Notes: generated by a model not told the origin, from the letters alone. DNA of 64,000 bases from Haliea sp. (GCA_002692965.1 NZNC01000015.1:496001-560000), one strand, 5' to 3'. Counted from the stretch's first letter, positions 9,053 to 17,576 are shown. Made by a program: numbers and translations.

Positions 9053-9082
9053 TGATTACGCGCCTTGTCCGGCCGTGGATCA
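9053..9082 (-). promoter_or_regulatory. Predicted ECF11 (RpoE/ChrR-type) promoter for amine oxidase-DUF1365-cfa
   Basis: On the minus strand TGATCC (9082-9077), an 18-nt spacer, then TAATCA (9058-9053). The -35 hexamer and spacing equal those of the promoter facing the sigma gene at 9145-9174. TGATCC is the known -35 element of Rhodobacter sigma-E promoters. About 55 nt separate it from the TTG start at 8998. Confidence 0.65.
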
Positions 9083-9144
9083 CGCTCCGTTCCATCGAGC
9101 GGACGGGCCCCGTCCGGGACACGTCCCGGGAAACCCGCGGTAAC

Positions 9145-9174
9145 TGATCCAGCCGCATGTTGCCAGCGTATACT
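9145..9174 (+). promoter_or_regulatory. Predicted autoregulated ECF11 promoter of the sigma/chrR operon
   Basis: TGATCC (9145-9150), an 18-nt spacer, then TATACT (9169-9174), about 30 nt ahead of the sigma gene start at 9204. The same TGATCC-N18 layout occurs on the opposite strand, as expected if the sigma factor transcribes both its own operon and the divergent lipid genes. Confidence 0.7.
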
Positions 9175-9203
9175 CGGCACAAGTCAAAAGGAAGGGTGCA
9201 AGC

Positions 9204-9806
9204 GTGGAGGATTCACGGGAAGCGGGGACCGGCCAGGCGATCGACGCGTCGGGACGCCGCGTCGACGAGTGGAGTGAATGTCTGGTGCTGATCGGCAGCA
9301 ACCAGGACCGGGCGGCTTTTACACGCCTTTTCCGGCATTTCGCCCCACTCATCAAGGCCTTTGCCCTGGCGGGTTCCAGTCTGTCGGCTACCCATGCCGA
9401 CGAGCTGGTACAGGAGGTTATGTTGAAGATCTGGCAGAAAGCCGGGGCCTACGATCCCCGCAAGGCGGCGGCGAGTACTTGGGTCTACACCATCGCCCGC
9501 AACTGCAGGACGGACATGTTCCGGCGCCTGCAGAAATTCGATACGCCGCTGGCGGCCGAGGACTTTACCCCGGAGCAGGACGACGAGGAGCCATTGGTGC
9601 AGTTGCAGAGCCGCCGCAACCGGGAGCGCATCAAGGCCCTGATGAGCACACTGCCGCCCGACCAGGCGCAGATCCTCGCCAAGGTGTACATGGAAGGCAA
9701 GTCCCACGCCGAGGCGGCAAACGACATGGACCTGCCGCTGGGCACCGTGAAGTCACGGGTGCGCCTGGCGCTGCAGAAACTACAGATTCAGATGGAAAGA
9801 CAATAG
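9204..9806 (+). CDS. rpoE: ECF sigma factor, RpoE/ChrR type (ECF11)
   Basis: Extracytoplasmic-function sigma factor of 200 residues. Region 2 spans the DELVQEVMLKIWQKA and STWVYTIARNCRTDMFRR stretches. Region 4 has LPPDQAQILAKVYMEGKSH, then the helix-turn-helix DLPLGTVKSRVRLAL. The GTG start at 9204 is preceded by AAGGAAGGG. The adjacent gene, 4 nt away, encodes a ChrR-type zinc anti-sigma factor, which identifies the sigma as the singlet-oxygen/organic-peroxide type known from Rhodobacter rather than the envelope-stress RpoE of E. coli. Its likely targets here are its own operon and the divergent amine oxidase-DUF1365-cfa run. Confidence 0.92.
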   Translation: MEDSREAGTGQAIDASGRRVDEWSECLVLIGSNQDRAAFTRLFRHFAPLIKAFALAGSSLSATHADELVQEVMLKIWQKAGAYDPRKAAASTWVYTIARNCRTDMFRRLQKFDTPLAAEDFTPEQDDEEPLVQLQSRRNRERIKALMSTLPPDQAQILAKVYMEGKSHAEAANDMDLPLGTVKSRVRLALQKLQIQMERQ

Positions 9807-9810
9807 CGTT

Positions 9811-10467
9811 ATGGCCAAGTATCACCCCAGTGTCGATTTGTTGACCGAGTACGCCGCGGGCATCCTTCCGCTGGCTCAGGCTGCCTGCCTGTCGGCTCAC
9901 CTCAATTACTGTGCCCAGTGCCGGCAGCAGACCGCCCAGCTGCAGGATCTCGGTGCCGAGTTGTTTTCCTCTCTGCCGCCGCAGCCGGTGGCGGAGAGCT
10001 TGCTGGACAATGTGCTGGCCCGTCTCGACGAGGCACCGCCACTGCGTTACCAGCGGGTGCCCGAGTCGGGCGTGGGCCGCTTGCCGGCCCTGTTGCAGCG
10101 TCTTATGCGCGGAGACTTTCGCGAGCTCAGCTGGAAGAAAATTACCCGGTCCCTGCGCATCAGTTACCTGCGCACGGGAGACCCGTCCTTTGAATTTGCG
10201 CTCTACCATATCAAGGCGGGGGGACGGATTCCCCAGCATACACATCGCGGCTCCGAGATGACCTTGATCCTCCAGGGGGGCTTCTCGGATGCGCATGGCA
10301 GCTATCACGTGGGTGACTTTCTCTACCGGGATGCCGAGGATGACCACGCACCCACGGCGCTGCAGTCCGAAGATTGCATCTGTCTGGCTGTGCTGGATGC
10401 GCCCTTGCGTTTCACCAGCTGGAAGTACCGCTGGATGAACCCTTTCCTGCAGCTGCGTCCGGGTTGA
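9811..10467 (+). CDS. chrR: ChrR-type cupin zinc anti-sigma factor
   Basis: Anti-sigma factor of 218 residues that holds the upstream sigma factor inactive until singlet oxygen or related stress. The N-terminal anti-sigma domain has the zinc ligands H5, H30, C34 and C37 (HLNYCAQC), matching the ZAS pattern. The C-terminal cupin domain carries a second metal site, HTHRGSE and a later DDH. This is the same two-domain build as Rhodobacter ChrR. It follows the sigma gene by 4 nt, so the two are co-transcribed. An intrinsic terminator lies at 10521-10545. Confidence 0.93.
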   Translation: MAKYHPSVDLLTEYAAGILPLAQAACLSAHLNYCAQCRQQTAQLQDLGAELFSSLPPQPVAESLLDNVLARLDEAPPLRYQRVPESGVGRLPALLQRLMRGDFRELSWKKITRSLRISYLRTGDPSFEFALYHIKAGGRIPQHTHRGSEMTLILQGGFSDAHGSYHVGDFLYRDAEDDHAPTALQSEDCICLAVLDAPLRFTSWKYRWMNPFLQLRPG

Positions 10468-10520
10468 TCAGCTTGTGTCCGGGCTTTTCGAAGCCCGGAC
10501 GTTCACCGCATTGGCTCTCT

Positions 10521-10545
10521 AAATGCCCCTTTTCGGGGCATTTTT
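10521..10545 (+). terminator. Intrinsic terminator after chrR
   Basis: AAATGCCCC / GGGGCATTT stem with a TTTC loop and a run of T's. A second, longer GC stem (10477-10500) lies just upstream without a T-run. Confidence 0.85.
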
Positions 10546-10613
10546 CACACTTATAAAGCATAAAACTGGCCAAAACGCCAGGTTTGTGCACCGCGCTGGT
10601 GATGATACTATCC

Positions 10614-10653
10614 GCGGCCTGTACGAAACGTGTACAGTACGCGGCCGCTTTTT
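10614..10653 (+). promoter_or_regulatory. Hairpin with T-run in the pntA leader
   Basis: GCGGC (10614-10618) and GCCGC (10644-10648) enclose an inner perfect CTGTAC / GTACAG stem, followed by TTTTT (10649-10653), about 88 nt before the pntA start. A weak sigma70-like pair (TTGTGC at 10584, TACTAT at 10606) lies upstream. It could be a leader attenuator or simply a second terminator for chrR. Confidence 0.4.
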
Positions 10654-10740
10654 GCCTCTTGGGGGGCGAGGGGTCGTAGCGCCGGCACCGAGTGCCCAAG
10701 CGCAGTCTCTGTCTGGAAGATACATGGGGTATCCAACACT

Positions 10741-11883
10741 ATGCGTATAGCCATTCCCAGGGAAACCCACCCGGGTGAAAACCGGGTTCCCGTCACACCG
10801 GAGGTGGCCAAGAAGCTGGTACGCCTCGGCGCGGAAGTGGAGTTCGAAGCCGGCATGGGGGCCGGTTCGGGTTTTGCCGACCAGGAGTACATCGACGCCG
10901 GCGCCACCGTCAGCAATGACCGCGAGGCGCTGTTCCGCAATGCGGATCTGTTGCTCAGACTGCGCAAGCCTCAGCGGGACGAAGTCTCCCTGATGAAGCG
11001 CGGGGCGATCCATATCAGCTATCTGGACCCGTTCAACGAGCACGACCTGGTGCGCGCGCTCCAGGAACAGGGCGTGACGGCGATCAGCATGGAGATGATC
11101 CCGCGGACCACTCGCAGCCAGAAAATGGATGCCCTGAGTTCCCAGGCCAACCTGGCGGGTTACGTCACGGTACTGCTGGCGGCGACTCACCTGCCCCGTA
11201 TCCTGCCGATGATGATGACACCGGCGGGTACCCTGAAGCCGGCCAAGGTGTTCATCATCGGTGCCGGCGTGGCCGGCCTGCAGGCAATCGCCACGGCCAA
11301 GCGCCTGGGTGCCAAGGTCACAGCCTTCGATACCCGGCCCGTGGTGGCCGAACAGGTGCGCTCACTGGGCGGCACCTTCCTCGAGATCGATCTGGGTGAA
11401 ACCGGCGAGACCGAGGGTGGCTACGCGAAGGAGCTGACTCCCGAGCAGATCGAGAAGCAGCGCCAGGCGCAGAAAGAGGTTATTGCCAACTCCGACGTGG
11501 TCATCACCACGGCCCAGGTGTTCGGTCGCAAGCCTCCGGTGCTGGTGACCCGGGATATGGTCGAAGGCATGCAGCCGGGTTCGGTTATCGTGGACATGGC
11601 TGCCGAGACCGGGGGCAATGTCGAGGGCTCGGTGCCCAACGAGACTGTGGACGTCAACGGCGTGACCATTATCGGACAGGGCAACCTGCCCAACCAGGTC
11701 TGCCGGGATGCCAGCCAGATGTATGCCAGCAACGTCTTCAACCTGGTGGATGATGTCTGGGACAAGGAAGCGAACAGCTTCAAGATCGACTTCGATCACG
11801 ACATCCTGCCGGGCTGTGTGATCACCCACGACGGCCAGGTCACCAACGAAACCATCAAGAACATCCTTGAGGGGGGCAACTGA
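10741..11883 (+). CDS. pntAA: NAD(P) transhydrogenase subunit alpha part 1
   Basis: NAD(H)-binding domain I of the proton-translocating transhydrogenase, which uses the proton gradient to reduce NADP+ with NADH, 380 residues. The start MRIAIPRETHPGENRVPVTP is family-typical; a more upstream ATG in frame is not needed. The nucleotide fold GAGVAGLQAIATAKRLGA lies in the middle, and the mobile-loop region includes GGNVEGSVPNE. The alpha chain is split, as in Rhodospirillum: this soluble part is followed 1 nt later by a small membrane part and then by the beta subunit. Confidence 0.96.
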   Translation: MRIAIPRETHPGENRVPVTPEVAKKLVRLGAEVEFEAGMGAGSGFADQEYIDAGATVSNDREALFRNADLLLRLRKPQRDEVSLMKRGAIHISYLDPFNEHDLVRALQEQGVTAISMEMIPRTTRSQKMDALSSQANLAGYVTVLLAATHLPRILPMMMTPAGTLKPAKVFIIGAGVAGLQAIATAKRLGAKVTAFDTRPVVAEQVRSLGGTFLEIDLGETGETEGGYAKELTPEQIEKQRQAQKEVIANSDVVITTAQVFGRKPPVLVTRDMVEGMQPGSVIVDMAAETGGNVEGSVPNETVDVNGVTIIGQGNLPNQVCRDASQMYASNVFNLVDDVWDKEANSFKIDFDHDILPGCVITHDGQVTNETIKNILEGGN

Positions 11884-11884
11884 C

Positions 11885-12166
11885 ATGGAAGCCGTATTCC
11901 TGACTTTTATCCTGGTGTTGTCCATCTTTCTGGGCTTCGAACTGATTCACAAGGTTCCCGCGACCCTGCACACACCGCTGATGTCCGGGGCCAACGCCAT
12001 TTCCGGTATCACCGTGGTGGGTGCCATCAGTCTGGCCGGTAGCGGACAGCATGATCTGTCCCAGTGGCTGGGCGCGGGTGCCGTTGCGCTGGCAACCATC
12101 AACGTGGTCGGCGGTTACATGGTGACCGACCGCATGCTCGCCATGTTCAAGAAGAGAGGGGGTTGA
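11885..12166 (+). CDS. pntAB: NAD(P) transhydrogenase subunit alpha part 2
   Basis: Small membrane subunit of 93 residues with three or so hydrophobic helices (MEAVFLTFILVLSIFLG, the SGANAISGITVVGAISLAG region and ALATINVVGGYMVTDRM). It forms part of the proton channel of the transhydrogenase between the soluble NAD-binding part and PntB. The ATG at 11885 starts 1 nt after the pntAA stop. Confidence 0.95.
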   Translation: MEAVFLTFILVLSIFLGFELIHKVPATLHTPLMSGANAISGITVVGAISLAGSGQHDLSQWLGAGAVALATINVVGGYMVTDRMLAMFKKRGG

Positions 12167-12168
12167 TC

Positions 12169-13527
12169 GTGGGAGGCAATGTTTTGTTTATTCAGATGAC
12201 CTGGGTCGTCGCGGCGATCCTCTTCATCTTCGGCCTGAAACTGCTGGGCTCCGCGGGCACCGCCCGCAAGGGCAACCTGATGTCCGCCGTGGGCATGCTG
12301 CTGGCCATCGTGGCGGCGCTGCTCCAGCAGGGTCTGGAGTTCCAGTGGATCCTGATCGGCTTTGTGGTAGGCGGCCTGATTGGCGCCGCCGCGGCGCGCC
12401 TGGTGCAGATGACAGCCATGCCGGAAATGGTGGCGCTGTTCAACGGCTTCGGTGGCATGGCCAGCCTGCTGGTGGGCTGGGCTGCACTCGGTGGTGCCGG
12501 CAATACCTTTACCCTGGTGACCATCGTGCTGTCGATTCTGATCGGCGGCCTGACCTTCACCGGTTCGCTGATAGCCTACGGCAAGCTCAGCGAGACCATC
12601 GGCAGTGGTGCGGTGACTTTCGGCGGCCAGCAGATCGTCAACAGCCTGATTGTGCTGGGTATTCTGGCCAGCGCGGTGATGTTCTGCCTGCAGCCCGAGA
12701 ACCACACCTGGCTGTACGTGGTGGTGGGGCTGTCGCTGCTGTTTGGCATCATGGCGGTAATCCCCATCGGTGGTGCCGACATGCCGGTGGTGATTTCGCT
12801 GCTGAACTCCTACTCCGGTCTGGCTGCCTGCGCTGCGGGTTTCGCGATCAACAACAACATCCTGATCGTGGCCGGTGCCCTGGTCGGTGCCTCGGGCATC
12901 ATCCTGACCCAGATCATGTGCAAGGCGATGAACCGCTCCTTGAGCAACGTGCTGTTCAGCGGCTTCGGCAGTGCCGCCAAGGACACCACCACGGTCGAGG
13001 GCGAGATCAAGCCGCTGTCCGTGGACGACGCCTTCTACATCCTGGAAGCGGCCACCAGCGTGGCCATCGTCCCCGGCTACGGCATGGCGGTAGCCCAGGC
13101 GCAGCATGCGGTGAAGGAGCTCTGTGAACTGCTGGAGTCCAACGGTGCCGAGGTCAACTTCGGTATCCACCCGGTGGCGGGCCGCATGCCCGGGCACATG
13201 AACGTGCTGCTGGCCGAGGCGGATGTGCCCTACGACCAGCTCCTGGAGATGGACGATATCAACCCGCGCATGGAAACCGTGGACGTGGCGATCGTTATCG
13301 GTGCCAACGACGTGGTCAACCCGGCCGCCCGCGAGGTGGAGTCCAGCCCCATCTACGGCATGCCGGTGATCAACGTGGACAAGGCGCGCACCGTCTTTGT
13401 CCTCAAGCGCTCCATGGCTTCCGGCTTCGCCGGTATCGAGAACCCGCTGTTCTACAAGGAAAACACGCGGATGATATTCGGCGACGCCAAGGAAACCCTC
13501 AACGGCCTGATCCGCGAGTTCAGCTGA
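12169..13527 (+). CDS. pntB: NAD(P) transhydrogenase subunit beta
   Basis: Membrane domain plus NADP(H)-binding domain III of the transhydrogenase, 452 residues. The first two thirds are transmembrane helices. The C-terminal domain shows the NADP site GYGMAVAQAQHAV and later GANDVVNPAA. The GTG at 12169 is used because it lies 2 nt after the pntAB stop with AGAGAGGGGG upstream. An internal ATG at 12196 (MTWVVAAIL) is a second choice. An intrinsic terminator follows at 13565-13592. Confidence 0.95.
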   Translation: MGGNVLFIQMTWVVAAILFIFGLKLLGSAGTARKGNLMSAVGMLLAIVAALLQQGLEFQWILIGFVVGGLIGAAAARLVQMTAMPEMVALFNGFGGMASLLVGWAALGGAGNTFTLVTIVLSILIGGLTFTGSLIAYGKLSETIGSGAVTFGGQQIVNSLIVLGILASAVMFCLQPENHTWLYVVVGLSLLFGIMAVIPIGGADMPVVISLLNSYSGLAACAAGFAINNNILIVAGALVGASGIILTQIMCKAMNRSLSNVLFSGFGSAAKDTTTVEGEIKPLSVDDAFYILEAATSVAIVPGYGMAVAQAQHAVKELCELLESNGAEVNFGIHPVAGRMPGHMNVLLAEADVPYDQLLEMDDINPRMETVDVAIVIGANDVVNPAAREVESSPIYGMPVINVDKARTVFVLKRSMASGFAGIENPLFYKENTRMIFGDAKETLNGLIREFS

Positions 13528-13564
13528 TCGGTCGAGCGGCCCGCCTCGGCGGGCCCAGTCTCTC

Positions 13565-13592
13565 AAGGGCGGGTATTCCCCGCCCTTTTTTT
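13565..13592 (+). terminator. Intrinsic terminator after pntB
   Basis: AAGGGCGGG / CCCGCCCTT stem followed by a T7 run, in the gap between the convergent pntB and ABC exporter genes. Confidence 0.88.
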
Positions 13593-13602
13593 CGCCTGGG
13601 CT

Positions 13603-15384
13603 TTATCCCGCTTTCGAGTCGTTCCCGGCAACCGGGGTGCCTGCTCCGTCGCGGAACTGCAGCTCCGCCAGGCGGGCATATAGCGGGCAGTCGCGCAAAA
13701 GGCTCTGGTGGGTGCCGGTGGCTATTACGCGCCCTTCTTCGAGGACAGCGATGCGGTCGACGTGCTGTATGGTCGCGAGCCGGTGGGCAATCACCAGGGT
13801 CGTGCGGCCGCGCATGACCTCGCGCAGGGCCTCTTGGACATGGTGCTCGCTCTCGCTGTCCAGGGCGCTGGTGGCTTCGTCCAGCAGCAGAATGCGCGGA
13901 TTGCGCAGGATGGCTCGGGCCAGGGCAATGCGCTGGCGCTGGCCGCCGGACAGGCGCACCCCCAGTTCGCCCAGGTGGCTGTCGTAGCCCTGGGGCAGTC
14001 GCTGGATGAAGTCGTGGGCGTGGGCAGCGCGAGCGGCGGCCTCGACCTGCTCGCGGCTCGCATCCGGCCGTCCGTAGGCGATATTGTCGTGCACACTGGC
14101 GGTGAACAGCACCGGTTGCTGGGGCACGATGGCCAGCTGCCCCCGCAGGGTAGCCAGTCGCAGTGTCCGCAGGTCCACGCTACCCAACAGGACCTGGCCC
14201 TGATCCGGGTCGTAGAAGCGCTGCAGCAGCTGGAACAGGGTGGACTTGCCGGCTCCTGAAGGCCCGACCAGGGCCAGGCTCTGGCCCTCGGGAACCTCCA
14301 GTTCGAGGTCCCTCAGGGCGGGTTTGTCCGCACGGCTGGGGTAGGAAAAGGTGACGCCCTGGAGCCGCAGCCCGGCGTTCGCCGGGGCTTCGCCGCACTC
14401 GCCATCGGGCAGCGCACTGCGGGTATTGAGCAGTTCCAGCAGCCTTTCCGCGGCGCCGGCGGCCCGCTGCAGTTCGCCCCAGACCTCGGCGATGGTGGCG
14501 AAGCCCATGCCTACCAGCATGGCATAAAACGTGAAGGCCCCCAGCTCCCCCGGACTCATGCGACCGCTGAGAACATCGCTGCCGCCACTCCAGAGCATCG
14601 CCGCCATGCCTGAGAACAGCAGCAGGATGGCCAGGCAGACCAGCAGGGCGCGCTGGCGTATCCGCCGCCGCGCAACCTGGAAAGCTCGCTCCACGGCAAG
14701 GCCGAAGGCCCGGCTTTCGGCCGCCTCGGCGGTGAAGGCCTGCACGGTGGGCAGTTGCTGGATGATTTCCCCGGCGCGACTGCCGACGTCGGCAATGCTG
14801 GCTTGGCTCTGGCTGGAGAGACGCCGCACCCGGCGCCCAAAGATCAGGATCGGCAACAGTACCAGGGGAACCGTGCCGGCGATGATCAGGCTCAGTCGCG
14901 GGTTGGTGACGAACATCATCACCAGGCCCCCGCTCAGGGTCAGGCTGCTGCGCAGGGCCATGCTCAGGGAGGAGCCGATAATGGTCTGCAGCAGGCTGGT
15001 ATCCGTGGTCAGACGGGACATGATTTCGCCGCTGCGATTGTCCTCAAAGTAGGCCGTGTGCAGATGGATGACATTGTCAAAGACCGCCTGGCGCAGGTCG
15101 GCACTGACCCGCTCCCCCAGCCAGGACACCAGGTAGAAGCGCAGGAAGGTACCCACCGCCATGGCCGCGGCGATGGCCATGATGAATCCGATGGCCCGAC
15201 GCAGGTCGCCGGGTGTCCCGCCGGCCAGGCCCTGGTCGATCAGCAGTTGTACCCCCTGTCCCAGGGCCAGGGTGGCGCCTGCGGTGAACAGCAGCGCCAC
15301 CAGCGCGCCCAGCAGGCGCGCCCGGTAGGGCAGCAGAAAGCGAAAGACCGACAGCAGGGGTGACAGGGAGCGGCCGGGCTTCAT
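13603..15384 (-). CDS. MsbA/LmrA-type ABC exporter, fused permease and ATPase
   Basis: Half-size ABC exporter of 593 residues with six predicted membrane helices in the first ~320 residues and a C-terminal ATPase. Walker A GPSGAGKST has its lysine at 380, the signature is LSGGQRQRIALARA, and Walker B LLLDEATSALD has its glutamate at 503. The substrate is unknown: lipid, drug and peptide exporters all share this form. The start ATG at 15384 overlaps the tatC stop (ATGA), so it is translated with tatC. In-frame sequence continues upstream, but inside tatC. It is the last gene of the tat-his-ubi minus-strand run. Confidence 0.92.
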   Translation of the reverse strand: MKPGRSLSPLLSVFRFLLPYRARLLGALVALLFTAGATLALGQGVQLLIDQGLAGGTPGDLRRAIGFIMAIAAAMAVGTFLRFYLVSWLGERVSADLRQAVFDNVIHLHTAYFEDNRSGEIMSRLTTDTSLLQTIIGSSLSMALRSSLTLSGGLVMMFVTNPRLSLIIAGTVPLVLLPILIFGRRVRRLSSQSQASIADVGSRAGEIIQQLPTVQAFTAEAAESRAFGLAVERAFQVARRRIRQRALLVCLAILLLFSGMAAMLWSGGSDVLSGRMSPGELGAFTFYAMLVGMGFATIAEVWGELQRAAGAAERLLELLNTRSALPDGECGEAPANAGLRLQGVTFSYPSRADKPALRDLELEVPEGQSLALVGPSGAGKSTLFQLLQRFYDPDQGQVLLGSVDLRTLRLATLRGQLAIVPQQPVLFTASVHDNIAYGRPDASREQVEAAARAAHAHDFIQRLPQGYDSHLGELGVRLSGGQRQRIALARAILRNPRILLLDEATSALDSESEHHVQEALREVMRGRTTLVIAHRLATIQHVDRIAVLEEGRVIATGTHQSLLRDCPLYARLAELQFRDGAGTPVAGNDSKAG

Positions 15385-16130
15385 TCCGCGCCGTTGTTTT
15401 CGCCGCGTTTCTGCACGAAGCGTCCGAAGAAAACGCCCACCTCGAACAGCATCCACATGGGGATCGCCAGCAGCGACTGGGAGATGATGTCCGGCGGGGT
15501 GAGCAGCATGCCGAAGATGAAGCAGCCCACGATGATGAAGGGGCGTTTCTTCGCCAGGTCCTCGGGGGTGGTGATACCGGCCCAGATCAGCAGGACCGCG
15601 GCGATGGGTATCTCGAAGGCCAGGCCAAAGGCAAAGAACAGCTTGAGGACAAAATCCAGGTAGCGGTTGATGTCGGTCATGATGGCGACATCTTCCGGCC
15701 CCACGCTGGTGAAGAAGGCGAAGATCAGGGGGAAGACAACGAAATAGGCGAAGGCGGCGCCGGCGTAGAACAGCAGCACCGACGAGGCCAGCAACGGAAT
15801 CGCCAGGCGCTTCTCGTGGCGGTACATGCCCGGCGCAATGAAACTCCAGATCTGGTACAGGACGTAGGGTATGGCGACGAAGATCGACGCCACTAGGGTC
15901 AGCTTGAAGGGCGTCAGGAAGGGCGAGGCGACTTCCGTGGCGATCATGCTGGTGCCCGGGGGCAGCAGTGCCCGCAGGGGCTGCGAGACAAAGGTATAGA
16001 TCTCGTTGGCGAAGGGAAACAGGGCAATGAAGACCACCAGTATCGCCAGCAGCGCCCGCAGCAGGCGGTCGCGCAACTCGGTCAGGTGCGCGACCAGCGG
16101 CATGGGCTGGTCGTGGGTGTCGTCGCTCAT
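15381..16130 (-). CDS. tatC: Twin-arginine translocase subunit TatC
   Basis: Six-helix inner-membrane receptor of the Tat pathway that binds RR signal peptides with TatB, 249 residues. It has the N-terminal HLTELRDRLLRA motif with the conserved glutamate, and FLTPFKLTLVASIF and GMLLTPPDIISQ further on. It overlaps tatB by 4 nt upstream and the ABC exporter by 4 nt downstream. Confidence 0.97.
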   Translation of the reverse strand: MSDDTHDQPMPLVAHLTELRDRLLRALLAILVVFIALFPFANEIYTFVSQPLRALLPPGTSMIATEVASPFLTPFKLTLVASIFVAIPYVLYQIWSFIAPGMYRHEKRLAIPLLASSVLLFYAGAAFAYFVVFPLIFAFFTSVGPEDVAIMTDINRYLDFVLKLFFAFGLAFEIPIAAVLLIWAGITTPEDLAKKRPFIIVGCFIFGMLLTPPDIISQSLLAIPMWMLFEVGVFFGRFVQKRGENNGAE

Positions 16131-16522
16131 GATCTGCTCTGATCCGGGGCAGTTTCCTGCCGGGGCGTGGGTGCCTCGCTGGCGTCCGTTTGCGAGGCGG
16201 GCTCGGTGTCAGCGGGGGGGTGGACCTGCCCGGAGGCGGTGGTGTCGAGGTCGCGTCGGACGCTGTCCAGGCCGGCTTCCACTTCGCGGCTGGCTTCCTG
16301 CGCCTGACTGCGGATCTCCGAGCCGGTTTTCTTCAGTTCCTGCATCACGGCATCGTTGTGCAGTTCCTGCTCGACCTCCATGCGGATTTCGTTAAAACCG
16401 CGCCGCAGGCGGTGAACCCAGGCCATGACCGTGCGTACGGTGCCCGGCAGGCGTTCCGGCCCGATCACCAGCAGGCTGACCACGGCGATGATCAGCAATT
16501 CGGCAAATCCGATATCAAACAT
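16127..16522 (-). CDS. tatB: Twin-arginine translocase subunit TatB
   Basis: Single-helix Tat component of 131 residues: MFDIGFAELLIIAVVSLLVI membrane segment, then GPERLPGTVRT, an amphipathic helix and a charged, low-complexity tail. It partners TatC in the receptor complex. It overlaps tatC by 4 nt and starts 23 nt after tatA. Confidence 0.96.
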   Translation of the reverse strand: MFDIGFAELLIIAVVSLLVIGPERLPGTVRTVMAWVHRLRRGFNEIRMEVEQELHNDAVMQELKKTGSEIRSQAQEASREVEAGLDSVRRDLDTTASGQVHPPADTEPASQTDASEAPTPRQETAPDQSRS

Positions 16523-16545
16523 GCGGGGTTCCCGGTTCGGGAGGC

Positions 16546-16794
16546 CTAGGGTTTGGGGTGGCTCCCGTTGCTGGCGTCATCCGCCTGTTCGCTGCGCTGG
16601 CCGGGTGCGGTGTCTCCCGCCTCGTCCTTTTCCTTTTCCGGGGCGTCACCGTCGTCCTGCATGCTCTTGCGAAAGCCCTTGATGGCGCTCCCCAGGTCGC
16701 TGCCGAGGCCGCGCAAGCGCTTGGTGCCGAAGAGCATGACCACGATGGCCAGGATGATGAGAAGCTGCCAGATACTGATACCGCCGATGCCCAT
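16546..16794 (-). CDS. tatA: Twin-arginine translocase subunit TatA
   Basis: Pore-forming Tat component of 82 residues: membrane helix [19 protein letters not shown], then [20 protein letters not shown] amphipathic helix and an acidic tail. It sits 12 nt downstream of hisE, so hisIE and tatABC appear to be one transcript. This hisIE-tatABC linkage is common in gammaproteobacteria. Confidence 0.96.
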   Translation of the reverse strand: MGIGGISIWQLLIILAIVVMLFGTKRLRGLGSDLGSAIKGFRKSMQDDGDAPEKEKDEAGDTAPGQRSEQADDASNGSHPKP

Positions 16795-16806
16795 GTCGAT
16801 CTCCGT

Positions 16807-17142
16807 TCAGGAATGCTGTTGCCGGGAGGCTTTTTCCTCCAGGCCCGATATGCCCATGCGCTGTTCCAGGCAGCCGAGAACTGCCGCGGCGTCACTGTCG
16901 AGGTGGGACAGCATCACCAGGGTGTGGAACCACAGGTCGGCCACTTCGCCCACCAGGGCCTCGCGATCGCCGCTGGCAGCCGCGTCCTTGGCGGCCAGGA
17001 TCACTTCGGTGGCCTCTTCCCCAACCTTCTCGAGGATCTTGTTGAGGCCCTTGTGATGCAGGCTCGAGACGTAGGAACTGTCCGCAGCTGCCGTCTTGCG
17101 CTGGGCGAGTATGGCGTCGAGATGTTGCAGAATATCGTTCAT
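16807..17142 (-). CDS. hisE: Phosphoribosyl-ATP pyrophosphatase
   Basis: Second enzyme of histidine synthesis, hydrolysing phosphoribosyl-ATP to phosphoribosyl-AMP, 111 residues. MazG-like helical fold with [14 protein letters not shown] and [14 protein letters not shown] carrying the metal-binding acidic residues. The start at 17142 overlaps the hisI stop in an ATGA junction. In E. coli hisE and hisI are one gene; here they are separate. Confidence 0.95.
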   Translation of the reverse strand: MNDILQHLDAILAQRKTAAADSSYVSSLHHKGLNKILEKVGEEATEVILAAKDAAASGDREALVGEVADLWFHTLVMLSHLDSDAAAVLGCLEQRMGISGLEEKASRQQHS

Positions 17143-17543
17143 TGACTGGATCCGTACAGCGCTTCCGGCGATTTGATGACCGGCTCGGTGATCTGCCAGT
17201 CGCCGTCCTGCCAGCGCCGGTAGAAACAGTGCTGGCGCCCGGTATGGCAGGCAATGCCGCCGATCTGCTCCACCTTTAGCAAGAGTGTATCGCCATCGCA
17301 GTCCAGTTGAAGCTCGTGAAGGCGTTGCACGTTGCCGGAGCTTTCCCCCTTGCGCCACAGGGCCTGGCGCGAGCGCGACCAGTACACGGCGCGGCCTTCC
17401 GCCAGGGTGAGGGCGAGAGATTCCGGGTTCATCCAGGCCAGCATCAGCACCTGACCGCTTTGCCAGTCCTGGGCAATGGTCGCGACCAGACCCTGGTCAT
17501 TCCAGGTGACGGCGTCCAGCAGTGGGTTCGGTGATGGTTTCAT
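17139..17543 (-). CDS. hisI: Phosphoribosyl-AMP cyclohydrolase
   Basis: Third enzyme of histidine synthesis, 134 residues. Diagnostic motifs are [31 protein letters not shown] and the metal ligands DCDGDTLLL and [11 protein letters not shown]. It overlaps hisE by 4 nt and lies 33 nt downstream of ubiB. Confidence 0.96.
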   Translation of the reverse strand: MKPSPNPLLDAVTWNDQGLVATIAQDWQSGQVLMLAWMNPESLALTLAEGRAVYWSRSRQALWRKGESSGNVQRLHELQLDCDGDTLLLKVEQIGGIACHTGRQHCFYRRWQDGDWQITEPVIKSPEALYGSSQ

Positions 17544-17576
17544 GGTCTGGATTATCGCACAGCGGCGGCTTCTGGC

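Noticed and set aside
10477-10500. GC-rich perfect hairpin after chrR
   Set aside because: No T-run follows, so not called a terminator; the one at 10521-10545 is.
12115-13566. 483-codon open frame antisense to pntB
   Set aside because: His/Gln/Gly-rich product typical of the complement of a hydrophobic membrane gene.
15381-15456. Longer N-terminus for the ABC exporter
   Set aside because: The extra residues are basic and lie inside tatC; the ATGA junction at 15384 is the better start.
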